Position numbers and translations under genes: made by a program. DNA of 51,101 bases from Romboutsia timonensis. Its GTDB lineage: Bacteria > Bacillota > Clostridia > Peptostreptococcales > Peptostreptococcaceae. The stretch covers positions 1,282,839-1,333,939 of the forward strand of contig NZ_LT629850.1 of assembly GCF_900106845.1 (NCBI RefSeq), written 5' to 3'. Positions 8,355-16,042 of the stretch are shown here, piece after piece (positions within the stretch are counted from its first letter, which is position 1; every line of letters starts with the position of its first letter). The notes beneath the pieces were generated by a model. That model saw nothing but the letters and a program-made list of their open reading frames with translations, was not told the DNA's origin and did not search any database.

Positions 8355-9509
8355 ATGGATGATAAAAAAATTATAAAAATACATAATAAATCAGATAAAC
8401 CAGATAACATCGTATTTAAAGAGAATGTCTTAATAGAAAGATGTATAAAAGTAGAAAATAAACTACCTAAGTTTATGAAAGATTATTTTATCTATCTAAA
8501 AGGATCTGTAGCAACCTCTACTCGACTTGCTTATTTAGAGGATATTCACTTCTTTTGTGTTTATCTAACAGAAACAAAAGATATAACAAGTGCAGATAAA
8601 CCTTTTAATATTACATTAGAAGATTTTAAAAAAATAAAGGCTAGGGATGTTAATTTATTTTTAGGTGACTATTGTAGTAGATATTATAAACATACTGAGA
8701 AAAGTACTTTAATATTTGAGAATAATAGTCGTGCATTAGCTAGAAAAAAATCATCACTATCTACTCTATTTAAATTTTTATATAGGAATGATCAACTAGA
8801 TAACAACATAACAGATGGGTTTAACCCTATTAAGCTTCCTAAGCCTCAACCAGACGCTATAAAGCGACTTGAGATTGATGAAGTTGCAAAAATGTTAGAT
8901 GCTGTTGATACTGGTTACGGTTTAACAGATAAAGAAAAAGTTTATTGGAGAAAAACTAGGCTTCGTGATAAAGCTATCTTAGCATTATTTGTTACCTATG
9001 GTCTTAGATTAAATGAGCTTCGAGAATTGAATATTTCATCTTTTAATTTTTCTAGAGGTGAATTTAAAATTTATAGAAAAAGAGGTAAAGAAGTTTTAAT
9101 GCCAATTAACCATACCTGTGAATCTGTTGTAAAAGATTACATATTAAACGAAAGGCCTCAAAGTGAACTTTTAGAAGAAGAATATAAGGATACCCTATTT
9201 TTATCTCTTCAACGTAAGAGAATGGATCCTAAGGCTATCAGACAACTTGTAAAGAAATATACATCTATTTCCATGGAAACATCAAGAGAAAGCGGTTATA
9301 GCCCTCATAAATTAAGAGCTACTGCAGCAACTTCTCTAATTCAAAGTGGATTTTCTATATATGATGTTCAAAATTTACTAGATCATGATAATGTAACAAC
9401 AACACAGCTTTATGCAGCACATAAAAAGCATGTTAAAAGAGATATTGTTAATAATTTTGAATGGATTGATGAAGATAAAGAGAATGAAAATAAAGAGTTA
9501 AATATTTAA
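8355..9509 (+). CDS. Tyrosine recombinase of the XerC/XerD type
   Basis: A 384-residue site-specific DNA recombinase with an AGGAG site before the ATG. The N-terminal SAM-like core-binding domain covers about residues 38-150. The catalytic domain carries the full set: Arg218 (TYGLRLNEL), a Lys in the beta-hairpin near 242-245 (YRKRGKEV), His318 and Arg321 (SPHKLRATAAT), His344 (LLDHDNV) and nucleophile Tyr353 (TTQLYAAHKK). It is longer than a classical Xer protein (about 300), mainly from an N-terminal extension and inserts. It precedes lexA in the same direction with a 97-base gap that holds the lexA promoter. It may be the chromosomal Xer or an integrase linked to the neighbouring island; the sequence does not decide this. 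Confidence 0.85.
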   Translation: MDDKKIIKIHNKSDKPDNIVFKENVLIERCIKVENKLPKFMKDYFIYLKGSVATSTRLAYLEDIHFFCVYLTETKDITSADKPFNITLEDFKKIKARDVNLFLGDYCSRYYKHTEKSTLIFENNSRALARKKSSLSTLFKFLYRNDQLDNNITDGFNPIKLPKPQPDAIKRLEIDEVAKMLDAVDTGYGLTDKEKVYWRKTRLRDKAILALFVTYGLRLNELRELNISSFNFSRGEFKIYRKRGKEVLMPINHTCESVVKDYILNERPQSELLEEEYKDTLFLSLQRKRMDPKAIRQLVKKYTSISMETSRESGYSPHKLRATAATSLIQSGFSIYDVQNLLDHDNVTTTQLYAAHKKHVKRDIVNNFEWIDEDKENENKELNI

Positions 9510-9533
9510 AAAATGTTATTTTATACATTCAAG

Positions 9534-9572
9534 AACAAATGTTTGTATAAATATATTCATTGTGTTACAATA
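9534..9572 (+). promoter_or_regulatory. lexA promoter with overlapping LexA (SOS) operator
   Basis: GAACAAATGTTT at 9534-9545 matches the Gram-positive SOS box GAAC-N4-GTTC with one change. It overlaps the -35 element TTGTAT (9544-9549); TACAAT at 9567-9572 follows at a 17-base spacing as the -10. This is the expected autoregulation of lexA. Confidence 0.8.
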
Positions 9573-9606
9573 TAATTATAAATTAAAATTAGAAAGGATA
9601 GCTTTT

Positions 9607-10233
9607 ATGTATTTAGATTTAAGCCCAAAGCAAATATTGATACTAGAGTTTATCAAGGAACAAATTGCACTTAAAGGATATCCACCTTCAGTTAGAGAAA
9701 CATGTGAAGCTGTTGGTTTAAAGTCTACATCTACCGTACACTCACATTTAAATAAACTTGAAAAATATGGATATATAAGAAGAGATGCAACAAAACCTAG
9801 AGCTATTGAAGTCTTAGATGGAAATAAAACAACATTTAATCATGAAGTACTTAATCTACCATTAGTTGGTCAAGTAACTGCTGGACAACCAATATTAGCT
9901 GAAGAAAATGTTGAAGAATATATCCCATTCCCTGCTAATTTTATAAAGGGTAATGATAACTTTGTATTAAAAATTAAAGGCGACAGTATGATGAATGCAG
10001 GTATTTTAAACGGAGATTACGTAATAGTAGATAGAAAAAATACTTCATCTAATGGAGAAATAGTTGTTGCCCTTATCCATAAAGAATATGCTACTGTAAA
10101 AAGATTTTTTAGTGAAGATAATAATATGATACGACTTCAACCAGAAAATGATTTTATGGATCCCATAATGTTAAATTGCAAAGATGTTGAGGTTATAGGA
10201 ATAGTTACTGGGGTATTTAGAGTTATAAAATAA
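9607..10233 (+). CDS. lexA: LexA repressor of the SOS response
   Basis: A 208-residue transcriptional repressor that undergoes RecA-stimulated self-cleavage. The ATG at 9607 is used because GAAAGGA lies 9 bases before it and the protein then starts with the usual MYLDLSPKQ. The N-terminal winged helix covers residues 1-70 (GYPPSVRETCEAVGLKS is the recognition region). The cleavage site is Ala92-Gly93 (VTAGQP), and the catalytic dyad is Ser127 (GDSMM) and Lys165 (ATVKRF). The promoter carries a LexA operator, so expression is autoregulated. A strong terminator follows. Nothing is missing. Confidence 0.97.
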   Translation: MYLDLSPKQILILEFIKEQIALKGYPPSVRETCEAVGLKSTSTVHSHLNKLEKYGYIRRDATKPRAIEVLDGNKTTFNHEVLNLPLVGQVTAGQPILAEENVEEYIPFPANFIKGNDNFVLKIKGDSMMNAGILNGDYVIVDRKNTSSNGEIVVALIHKEYATVKRFFSEDNNMIRLQPENDFMDPIMLNCKDVEVIGIVTGVFRVIK

Positions 10234-10267
10234 AAAAGATAAGGTTTCATTTCCTTATCTTTTTTTA
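10232..10267. terminator. Bidirectional terminator between lexA and deoD
   Basis: AAAAAAGATAAGG (10232-10244) pairs with CCTTATCTTTTTT (10253-10265). The A-run and T-run on either side allow it to serve both convergent genes. Confidence 0.9.
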
Positions 10268-10291
10268 TTTCTATTTTATAAAGTGATTTAA

Positions 10292-11002
10292 TTAAGCTAA
10301 TTCTAAAGCTATCTCCATCATTTTAGTAAATGCTACTTGTCTTTCATGCGATGTTGTTTCTTCTCCAGTTAGAGGACAATCTGAAATAGTAAGTATCGTT
10401 AAAGCATTAACCCCAGCTCTAGCTGCATTCATATACAGAGCTGCTGCTTCCATTTCAACACAAAGAACACCCATCTTTTGCCATTTAGCTAAATTATCTA
10501 ATCCTGCATCACTATAGAATACATCACTTGAAAGAATATTCCCAACTGCTACCTTTGTTCCTTGTTCTTTTGCAACTTCAACAGCTTTTTGCATTAATTC
10601 ATAACTAGCTATTGGAGCAAAAGTTCCAGGTAAATTATATTGTGAAGCATAGTTTGAATCTGTACATGCTCCCATACCTATAACTACATCGTGTAGTTTT
10701 AAATCTTTGTTTATAGCTCCAGCTGAACCTACTCTTATTAAGTTCTTAACATTATAAAAATGTATAAGCTCATAAGAGTATATTCCTATAGATGGTATAC
10801 CCATACCTGATCCTTGAACAGATATTCTTTTTCCTTTATAGTATCCTGTATATCCAAACATCCCTCTTACAGTGTTATATTGCACTACATCTTCTAAAAA
10901 AGTTTCCGCTATAAATTTAGCTCTTAATGGGTCTCCTGGTAATAAAACCGTTTCTGCTATATCACCTAATTTTGCATTGTTGTGTGGTGTTGGTGTACTC
11001 AT
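10292..11002 (-). CDS. deoD: Purine nucleoside phosphorylase, DeoD type
   Basis: A 236-residue cytoplasmic enzyme that splits purine (deoxy)nucleosides with phosphate to the free base and (deoxy)ribose-1-phosphate. It has the hexameric DeoD family landmarks: [11 protein letters not shown] start, phosphate-binding [18 protein letters not shown], nucleoside-binding VEMEAAALY and the catalytic-Asp loop ISDCPLTGE. Length is normal. AGGAGG lies 8 bases before the ATG. It is a single gene convergent with lexA and divergent from the small membrane protein at 11133. It should act in purine salvage. Confidence 0.96.
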   Translation of the reverse strand: MSTPTPHNNAKLGDIAETVLLPGDPLRAKFIAETFLEDVVQYNTVRGMFGYTGYYKGKRISVQGSGMGIPSIGIYSYELIHFYNVKNLIRVGSAGAINKDLKLHDVVIGMGACTDSNYASQYNLPGTFAPIASYELMQKAVEVAKEQGTKVAVGNILSSDVFYSDAGLDNLAKWQKMGVLCVEMEAAALYMNAARAGVNALTILTISDCPLTGEETTSHERQVAFTKMMEIALELA

Positions 11003-11132
11003 TTATTCTGCCTCCTAATTTTGTTATTGTATGTACATATAATTAATGTATTCCCAAATAAATGATTATTAATTCATTTTTTGGCACCTATAGTAGTATA
11101 CTATAAGTAAGATTATATTTTCTATACTATAA

Positions 11133-11609
11133 ATGGAAATTTTTTATATGGAGGGATATTTTATTAAAAATAATCAGAAGCTTTCTATATTAATACTAAT
11201 ACCCATGTTAATCCTATCATTTATACTCACTTTCAAGTCTAAACCTATTGATAACAATGCAAAATCTACTATTTATAATTATATAGAATGCATTAATAAA
11301 AAAGATCTAGCTTCAATTTCAAAATTAGTTACAAAAGATAAAATTTCAGATTTAAAATTACAAATTGATAATATAAAAAGTATACATTTAATAAAAATTG
11401 AAGAAGAAACAGATATGAATTTAGTAAGTGATTACCTAAAAGATAACCCTCTACATGATAAAAACTTAAAAATCTTTAAAATAAACTATAGTGTTAATTA
11501 TGAAAATGAAACAGATAGCAAAACTTATGAAAGTTTATGTTCATTAATTACTGACCAATCCGGTGAGTGGTTAATTAATGATTTTAATATAGAATTATCT
11601 AAAAAGTAG
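11133..11609 (+). CDS. Small membrane-anchored protein with an extracytoplasmic domain, unknown function
   Basis: Up to 158 residues. One hydrophobic segment (SILILIPMLILSFILTF) near the N-terminus is followed by a soluble domain of about 115 residues ending in SGEWLINDFNIEL, which recalls NTF2-like/DUF4878-type outer-surface domains; that is a loose impression. The start is unclear. GGAGGG at 11150-11155 overlaps the in-frame ATG at 11148, and the next in-frame codon at a normal distance is ATT at 11163. Real alternatives are ATG 11133 or an unusual ATT start. It has no obvious partner and is followed by its own hairpin. Confidence 0.6.
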   Translation: MEIFYMEGYFIKNNQKLSILILIPMLILSFILTFKSKPIDNNAKSTIYNYIECINKKDLASISKLVTKDKISDLKLQIDNIKSIHLIKIEEETDMNLVSDYLKDNPLHDKNLKIFKINYSVNYENETDSKTYESLCSLITDQSGEWLINDFNIELSKK

Positions 11610-11636
11610 CTTAATTAGTTTAAGCTGCTTTTAAAT
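11603..11636 (+). terminator. Terminator after the small membrane protein
   Basis: AAAGTAGCTTAA (11603-11614) pairs with TTAAGCTGCTTT (11620-11631), with one G-U pair, then TTAAATTT. The stop codon of the gene lies in the stem. Confidence 0.6.
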
Positions 11637-11741
11637 TTATATATACGTTGTACTTATCATATTTATAATACTAATCTCATACATTTATTTATAGTTAATT
11701 TATAATGAATAAAAAATTTTACAATTGGTTGGTGAATTTAA

Positions 11742-12941
11742 TTGAGATTATTGCGTACTTATAAAAAAAGTATAAAGATTGAAGCTCTTACTAGTATCTT
11801 TTTACTGATTGCAACTATATTTGCTTTATTTATTTATAACACTCCTCTAAAAAATATGTACGACTATATATTAAATGACATATACATAGTAAATGAATTT
11901 TCAATACATATGTTTATAAATGAATTTTTAATGTCTATATTCTTTTTAGTTGCAGGTTTAGAAATAAAGTCTGAAATATTATATGGTAATCTATCATCAT
12001 TAAAAAAAGCTTCTTTTCCAGTCTTTGCATCTATAGGAGGTGTAATTGTTCCTGCATTAATATTTATATTAATAAATAAAAATAGTCAATTTTTAAGCGG
12101 ATTTTGCATTCCTATATCTACAGATATTGCATTTGCAGTAGGTATATTTATTTTATTTTCTAATAAGTTCAATCCTGCTCTTAAAGTATTTTTATTATCT
12201 TTAGCTGTTGTTGATGACTTAATATCTATAGCTTTTATAGCCATTGTCTATTCTTTAGATATAAATTTTACATATTTGATAATTTCCTTTGCGATTTTTA
12301 TAACTTTAATTATAGCTAATAAATTATTTAAAATAGAAAGTATTATCTATTATCTTATATGTGGACTTTGTTTATGGTATTTTGTACATTTAAGTGGATT
12401 ACATTCTACAATAAGTGGAATCATATTAGCTATTACTATCCCATCAAAATCTTATACGTGTAGAAAAAGTACATTAGATAGATTACAATGTATATTAGTA
12501 CCTATAAATAGTCTATTTATTATACCGTTATTTGCTTTTGTAAACACTGGAATATCACTTACATATAATATTGATTTAAGTAGTGCTAAACCACTTTATA
12601 TGGGAATAATATTAGGACTTAGTGTAGGTAAACCTCTAGGTATTATGCTATTTTGTTATTTAGGAGATTTATTTAAGTTTACAGAAAAACCTAAAAACAT
12701 AAGTTGGTTAGCTATATTTTTTGTATCACTTATTGCTGGAATTGGATTTACCATGTCTATATTCATATCAGAACTAGCATTTATTCATAACCTAACACTT
12801 GTAAATATAGCTAAAATGGCAATACTTATTTCTGCATCTATATCTATAGTAGCAAGCTTCTTAACAATAAGTATTTACATATATGTGTGTAAGTTAAAAA
12901 ATAAAACTACAAGATTAACTAATAAATATTTAATATCTTAA
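11742..12941 (+). CDS. nhaA: Na+/H+ antiporter NhaA
   Basis: A 399-residue inner-membrane antiporter that exports Na+ (or Li+) for H+. It has about 12 hydrophobic segments. The family landmarks are present: AGLEIKSE after the second helix, PISTDIAFAVG with the conserved Asp128, and the ion-binding Asp158-Asp159 pair (AVVDDLISIAF). The start is TTG at 11742, giving MRLLRTYKKS, with a GGTTGGTG ribosome-site-like stretch just upstream; no better ATG exists before the first membrane segment. It stands alone between hairpins and is convergent with the HD-domain gene. A role in sodium and alkaline-pH tolerance follows from the family. Confidence 0.92.
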   Translation: MRLLRTYKKSIKIEALTSIFLLIATIFALFIYNTPLKNMYDYILNDIYIVNEFSIHMFINEFLMSIFFLVAGLEIKSEILYGNLSSLKKASFPVFASIGGVIVPALIFILINKNSQFLSGFCIPISTDIAFAVGIFILFSNKFNPALKVFLLSLAVVDDLISIAFIAIVYSLDINFTYLIISFAIFITLIIANKLFKIESIIYYLICGLCLWYFVHLSGLHSTISGIILAITIPSKSYTCRKSTLDRLQCILVPINSLFIIPLFAFVNTGISLTYNIDLSSAKPLYMGIILGLSVGKPLGIMLFCYLGDLFKFTEKPKNISWLAIFFVSLIAGIGFTMSIFISELAFIHNLTLVNIAKMAILISASISIVASFLTISIYIYVCKLKNKTTRLTNKYLIS

Positions 12942-12990
12942 AAAGTATTCTTTATAAATAATTCTAATTTATAATTCCATGTAATTAAGT

Positions 12991-13047
12991 ATTTTACTTT
13001 ATAAAATAAAGTTTTTATTATTTTGATTTTATTTTATAAAGTAAAAT
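12991..13047. repeat. 20-bp perfect inverted repeat after nhaA
   Basis: Arms 12991-13010 (ATTTTACTTTATAAAATAAA) and 13028-13047 are exact inverted copies around a 17-nt loop. The plus strand has no T-tract after it, so it is a poor intrinsic terminator. It may be an ancient element or an mRNA 3'-end stabiliser. Confidence 0.6.
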
Positions 13048-13098
13048 GCCATTTCTCCATATGGGCTGAGTTAAAAAAATAAAGTTGCTAGTACTAAA

Positions 13099-13140
13099 AT
13101 AAGTAACCAAGTTTTACATATTATTACCTTGGCTACTTAT
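13099..13140. terminator. Hairpin between convergent nhaA and yhaM-like genes
   Basis: ATAAGTAACCAAG (13099-13111) pairs with CTTGGCTACTTAT (13128-13140) with one G-U position. It lies just beyond the stop of the minus-strand gene, so it is likely a terminator for one or both convergent genes. Confidence 0.65.
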
Positions 13141-13143
13141 TTA

Positions 13144-14013
13144 CTATAAATATAATTTAGTCTCTATTCTTCTATCATAATCTGACCAAGTATCTTCTTT
13201 AGTATTTTCTTTAATTTGTTCTATTTTATTCATTGTAGCATCTACAGTGTCTGCATAATTTAATATAAATGATTCTTCCATATTACAAGCTCTAGGAGAT
13301 CCATACTCTAATTTACCATGATGTTGAGTTATACACCCTTTAATACGTCTTATAAAGTCCTCACTAAATGGATAATCTATTTCATTTAAAGCTTTATCGA
13401 TCATCTGAACTCCAATTACAATATGACCTTCTAACTCACCTTGAAGTGTATACTTAAATGGTCCTTTATAATCTAATTCATAAAGCTTTCCAATATCATG
13501 AAGTTTTGCACTTAAAACAGCCACTTCTCTTCTTTTACAGTTATATCTATCACAAAGTACTTTTGTTAAATACATTACATTTAAAGTATGTTCAGCAAGT
13601 CCTCCTATATAATTATGATGCATTGAAACTCCACCGATACCATGTTTAAATTCCTCTAAGAATTTTTCATCATTAAAAAAGTAATCATTTAGAATCTTTC
13701 CTTCTTCAGAAATTATGCACTCCTTTGTTATTTCTTCGATATCTGCCATAATATCATTTATAGGTCTTTTTACAGATGGTAAATAATCCTCTAAGTTAAA
13801 ATCTTTTATATATTCAAAATCTGAAATATCAATAGTACCTTCTGTACTATCCTCTACTTCTATAACTTCTCCCATATTAAGATTTTGTTTAACTGACAAC
13901 TTACCTTTTTTATATCCATTTTTATTGCTTAATAAATATACTTGTTTATTTCCGTCTTTATATAGCTTTTTCATAATCATAAACTTTGTATATGAATTTT
14001 TATTTTCAGACAT
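13144..14013 (-). CDS. 3'-5' exoribonuclease of the YhaM type (OB fold + HD domain)
   Basis: A 289-residue protein. The N-terminal 85 residues fit an OB-like nucleic-acid-binding domain (KKGKLSVKQNLNMGEVIEVE). The rest is an HD hydrolase with metal ligands in HHNYIGGLAEHTLNV, AKLHDIGKLYEL, ELEGHIVIG and QHHGKLEYGSP, the order seen in YhaM of Bacillus. That enzyme is a Mn-dependent 3'-5' exonuclease acting on RNA and single-stranded DNA. It is slightly shorter than YhaM (about 314). GGAG lies 11 bases before the ATG. It is monocistronic; the IS3 insertion lies upstream, between it and the ArsC-like gene, and does not touch the coding region. Confidence 0.85.
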   Translation of the reverse strand: MSENKNSYTKFMIMKKLYKDGNKQVYLLSNKNGYKKGKLSVKQNLNMGEVIEVEDSTEGTIDISDFEYIKDFNLEDYLPSVKRPINDIMADIEEITKECIISEEGKILNDYFFNDEKFLEEFKHGIGGVSMHHNYIGGLAEHTLNVMYLTKVLCDRYNCKRREVAVLSAKLHDIGKLYELDYKGPFKYTLQGELEGHIVIGVQMIDKALNEIDYPFSEDFIRRIKGCITQHHGKLEYGSPRACNMEESFILNYADTVDATMNKIEQIKENTKEDTWSDYDRRIETKLYL

Positions 14014-14170
14014 AGTGCTGCACTCCGTTTCTTTTTTATTTAGCTAATGTATTGAATTTATTATATGCTGAATTTGTACTTATCATAAGTTAATATTAAT
14101 ATTAAAAATAAAGAAGCTATCCCTTAATAAAGTGTACCCTTTGTCAAGGACAATTTAAAAAAAGGTATTT

Positions 14171-15016
14171 CTAAGAAACAAGATGATTTCTGTACTGAAC
14201 AGGAGTCATCTTGCTTAAATTCCATTGATATCTATAATTATTATAGTAATCCATATAATCATCTATTTCTTTTATCACTTCTTCTAATGTACTACATTTG
14301 CTAAGAATAACTTCATCTTTAAAATGCCCAAAGAATGATTCTTGTGGAGCATTGTCCCAGCAATTGCCTCTCCTTGACATAGATTGTTTTAAACCTAATT
14401 GCTGTACTTGCTTTTGAAATTTAGGACTCGTGTAATGAACACCTTGATCTGAGTGTAAAATAGCTTCGCTATGGAGTTTTAAATTCACATTTGACTTAAG
14501 TTTTTCTAGTGTATTTAAAACAATATCTAACCGTAGGTTATCTGAGACATAATGAGCTAATATTTCATTTGTAGAGGAGTCTTTTATTGTAGACAAGTAT
14601 GCTTTTTTTCCATTTTTATAACTTAAATATGTAATATCTGTTAATAGCACTTTATATGGTATATCTTGCTTAAATTCTCTGTTTATGAAATTAGAAACAA
14701 TAGTATGCTCTTTACTTGCTTTCATCATACGTCTGTAAGGATTCGCTTTTCTATACGGGCAAACTATTCCATATTTTTTCATTATTCTCCTAATACGCTT
14801 TAAATTATATATTATATTAAATCTATCTTTTAAAACCATTTTTATTTGTCTTGCACCTTTTTTACGTCCTTTAAAGTTAAAAGCTTTTAATACATTTTCT
14901 TTTGATAAAATATCTTTATCTTCTCTTGATTTTCTTAAATCCTTGCTTTCTGATGAGAAGTATTTATAATACCCAGAACGTGATACACCTGCAACTTTAC
15001 ATAAATAACTTATCAT
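14171..15016 (-). CDS. IS3-family transposase OrfB (DDE integrase domain)
   Basis: A 281-residue catalytic part of the transposase. An HTH_21-like segment (GRKKGARQIKMVLKDRF) leads into the rve integrase core, with catalytic Asp in LLTDITYLSY, Asp in LHSDQGVHYTS and Glu in NAPQESFFGHFKDE, followed by YNNYRYQWNLSKMTPVQYR. The frame continues upstream without a stop to the AAAAAAG heptamer in orfA, so the working protein is probably an OrfAB fusion made by -1 ribosomal frameshifting. The listed start (15016) is only the first ATG. No lesion is seen. Confidence 0.92.
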   Translation of the reverse strand: MISYLCKVAGVSRSGYYKYFSSESKDLRKSREDKDILSKENVLKAFNFKGRKKGARQIKMVLKDRFNIIYNLKRIRRIMKKYGIVCPYRKANPYRRMMKASKEHTIVSNFINREFKQDIPYKVLLTDITYLSYKNGKKAYLSTIKDSSTNEILAHYVSDNLRLDIVLNTLEKLKSNVNLKLHSEAILHSDQGVHYTSPKFQKQVQQLGLKQSMSRRGNCWDNAPQESFFGHFKDEVILSKCSTLEEVIKEIDDYMDYYNNYRYQWNLSKMTPVQYRNHLVS

Positions 15017-15081
15017 ATTTTTAAGTTTATATTTTTTTATTGTAGACTTAATAATCTCATATTTTTCACAAGAAAATAAAC

Positions 15082-15501
15082 TTACTTCTTCTTTAACACT
15101 CTCCTTTCTATCATATCTAACTTTTTTAGTAATTCATTTTCAGCTTGAAGTAACTTCATTTTAGCTTCTAGTTTTTTGTATTTTTCTTCTATTGAAAGAT
15201 CTTTCTCAATAGGTCTTCCAGTATTGTATTTGCGAGTATCTGTAAGTTTTATAGCTCCGCCATTTTTAAAGGCCGTACGCCATCTGCTAGCAGAAGATTT
15301 AATCCTTTGCATGCCTATAATATCGATATTGAAGCCACACTCTTCAAATATTATTCTAGGAAGTTTACCATTGATACTTTCATTTATAAATATTTTTTTA
15401 AATTCATCGGTATAGGTAATACCTTTCGAACTTACTTTCTTAATGTATTTGTTTTGTTTTAATATTATTATTTCCTGTTCTGTAAATAATTTTTTACTCA
15501 T
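15082..15501 (-). CDS. IS3-family transposase OrfA (helix-turn-helix protein)
   Basis: A 139-residue protein with a DNA-binding helix-turn-helix region (TDEFKKIFINES, then IDIIGMQRIKSSASRWRTAF) and a C-terminal leucine-zipper-like helix (KYKKLEAKMKLLQAENELLK). GGAG lies 10 bases before the ATG. Near its end, CTA AAA AAG reads as the A AAA AAG heptamer at 15121-15127 on this strand, the classic IS3-type -1 frameshift signal. After slippage, the frame enters orfB without a stop. OrfA alone would act as an end-binding regulator. Confidence 0.9.
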   Translation of the reverse strand: MSKKLFTEQEIIILKQNKYIKKVSSKGITYTDEFKKIFINESINGKLPRIIFEECGFNIDIIGMQRIKSSASRWRTAFKNGGAIKLTDTRKYNTGRPIEKDLSIEEKYKKLEAKMKLLQAENELLKKLDMIERRVLKKK

Positions 15502-15640
15502 TAAAATTTTCTCCGATCTAATTATTATTTATTTAATTATATACAAAAATACCCTATAGAGTAGACCTTTTTATTAGTTGTCTACTCTATAGGGTACATT
15601 TTATAAAGAGATAACTTCTTTATTTTTAATGTTAATTAAA

Positions 15641-15994
15641 TTATAATAGCTTTTCTTTCCATTCATCTACTTTAAATCCTATAACTACATTTTTACCATC
15701 ATAAGCTATAGGTCTTTTTATAAGCATTCCGTCACTTGATAATATATCTAAAAGCTTTTCATCTGATTCGGTTTTAACGATATCTTTTAAACCAAGTTCT
15801 CTATATTTTACTCCACTAGTGTTAAAAAACTTTTTAAGCTCATATCCACTTACTTCATACATTTCTTTTAGTTCTTCTTTACTTGGTGGATTTTTAACTA
15901 TTTCTATATTTTCAAATTCTAAATTATTTTCCTCAAGCCAAGCCTTGGCCTTTCTTACGCTAGATCATTTTGAATATCCATAAAATTTTATCAT
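15641..15994 (-). CDS. ArsC/Spx-family redox protein with in-frame UGA, probable selenoprotein
   Basis: Read from the ATG at 15994 (AAAGG site 10 bases upstream), the frame is MIKFYGYSK-UGA-SSVRKAKAWL and continues to a stop at 15641: 117 residues, the normal size for the ArsC/YffB/Spx family. UGA (15967-15965) is codon 10, exactly where the family has its catalytic Cys. Downstream hallmarks are intact, including KNPPSKEELKEM and DGMLIKRPI. A 7-bp hairpin with a GGC loop follows at +14, as a bacterial SECIS requires. Without readthrough, only a 73-residue fragment from the internal ATG (15862) could be made. The family includes arsenate reductases and thiol-redox regulators; the substrate here is unknown. 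A nonsense mutation is the alternative, but no other decay is seen. Confidence 0.72.
15935..15951 (-). promoter_or_regulatory. Candidate bacterial SECIS hairpin after the UGA codon
   Basis: On the minus strand, AGGCCAA (15951-15945), loop GGC and TTGGCTT form a 7-bp stem with one G-U pair. The apical loop begins 21 nt after the UGA and has G in its first two positions. From memory, bacterial SECIS elements need such a loop about 16-37 nt after UGA. Confidence 0.6.
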
Positions 15995-16042
15995 CTTTAT
16001 CATCCTTTCTATTATATATCTATATACCCTCAAATAAATAAT

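Larger units (their letters stand above)
14133..15598 (-). mobile_element. Complete IS3-family (IS150-like) insertion sequence
   Basis: About 1466 bp. The ends are TGTACCCTTTGTCAAGGACA at 14133 and, in inverse orientation at 15598, TGTACCCTATAGAGTAGACA; both start TGTACCCT and end in TG/CA as IS3-family ends do. It holds orfA (15082-15501) and orfB (14171-15016), with an AAAAAAG slippery heptamer between them. The right end is itself a hairpin (CCCTATAGAGTAGA at 15551-15564 against 15581-15594). No clear direct target repeat is visible, since the target was a palindrome. The catalytic DDE residues are intact, so it may be active. Confidence 0.88.
14102..15629. repeat. 30-bp imperfect palindrome split by the IS3 element
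   Basis: The 30 bases 14102-14131 are the inverted copy of 15600-15629 with 3 mismatches, two of them G-U compatible. Joined, they would make a long hairpin with an A-run on one side and TTTATTTTT on the other, typical of a bidirectional terminator. The IS3 element sits at its apex. Confidence 0.75.

Noticed and set aside
14123..15605. Short direct target duplication around the IS3 element
   Set aside because: ATAA-like strings occur on both sides, but they follow from the palindromic target; no placement of the ends gives a clean 3-4 bp duplication.
15641..15862. Independent 73-residue gene starting at the internal ATG
   Set aside because: It lacks the N-terminal strand and active site of the ArsC/Spx fold, and no good ribosome site precedes that ATG; it is the remainder of the UGA-containing frame.
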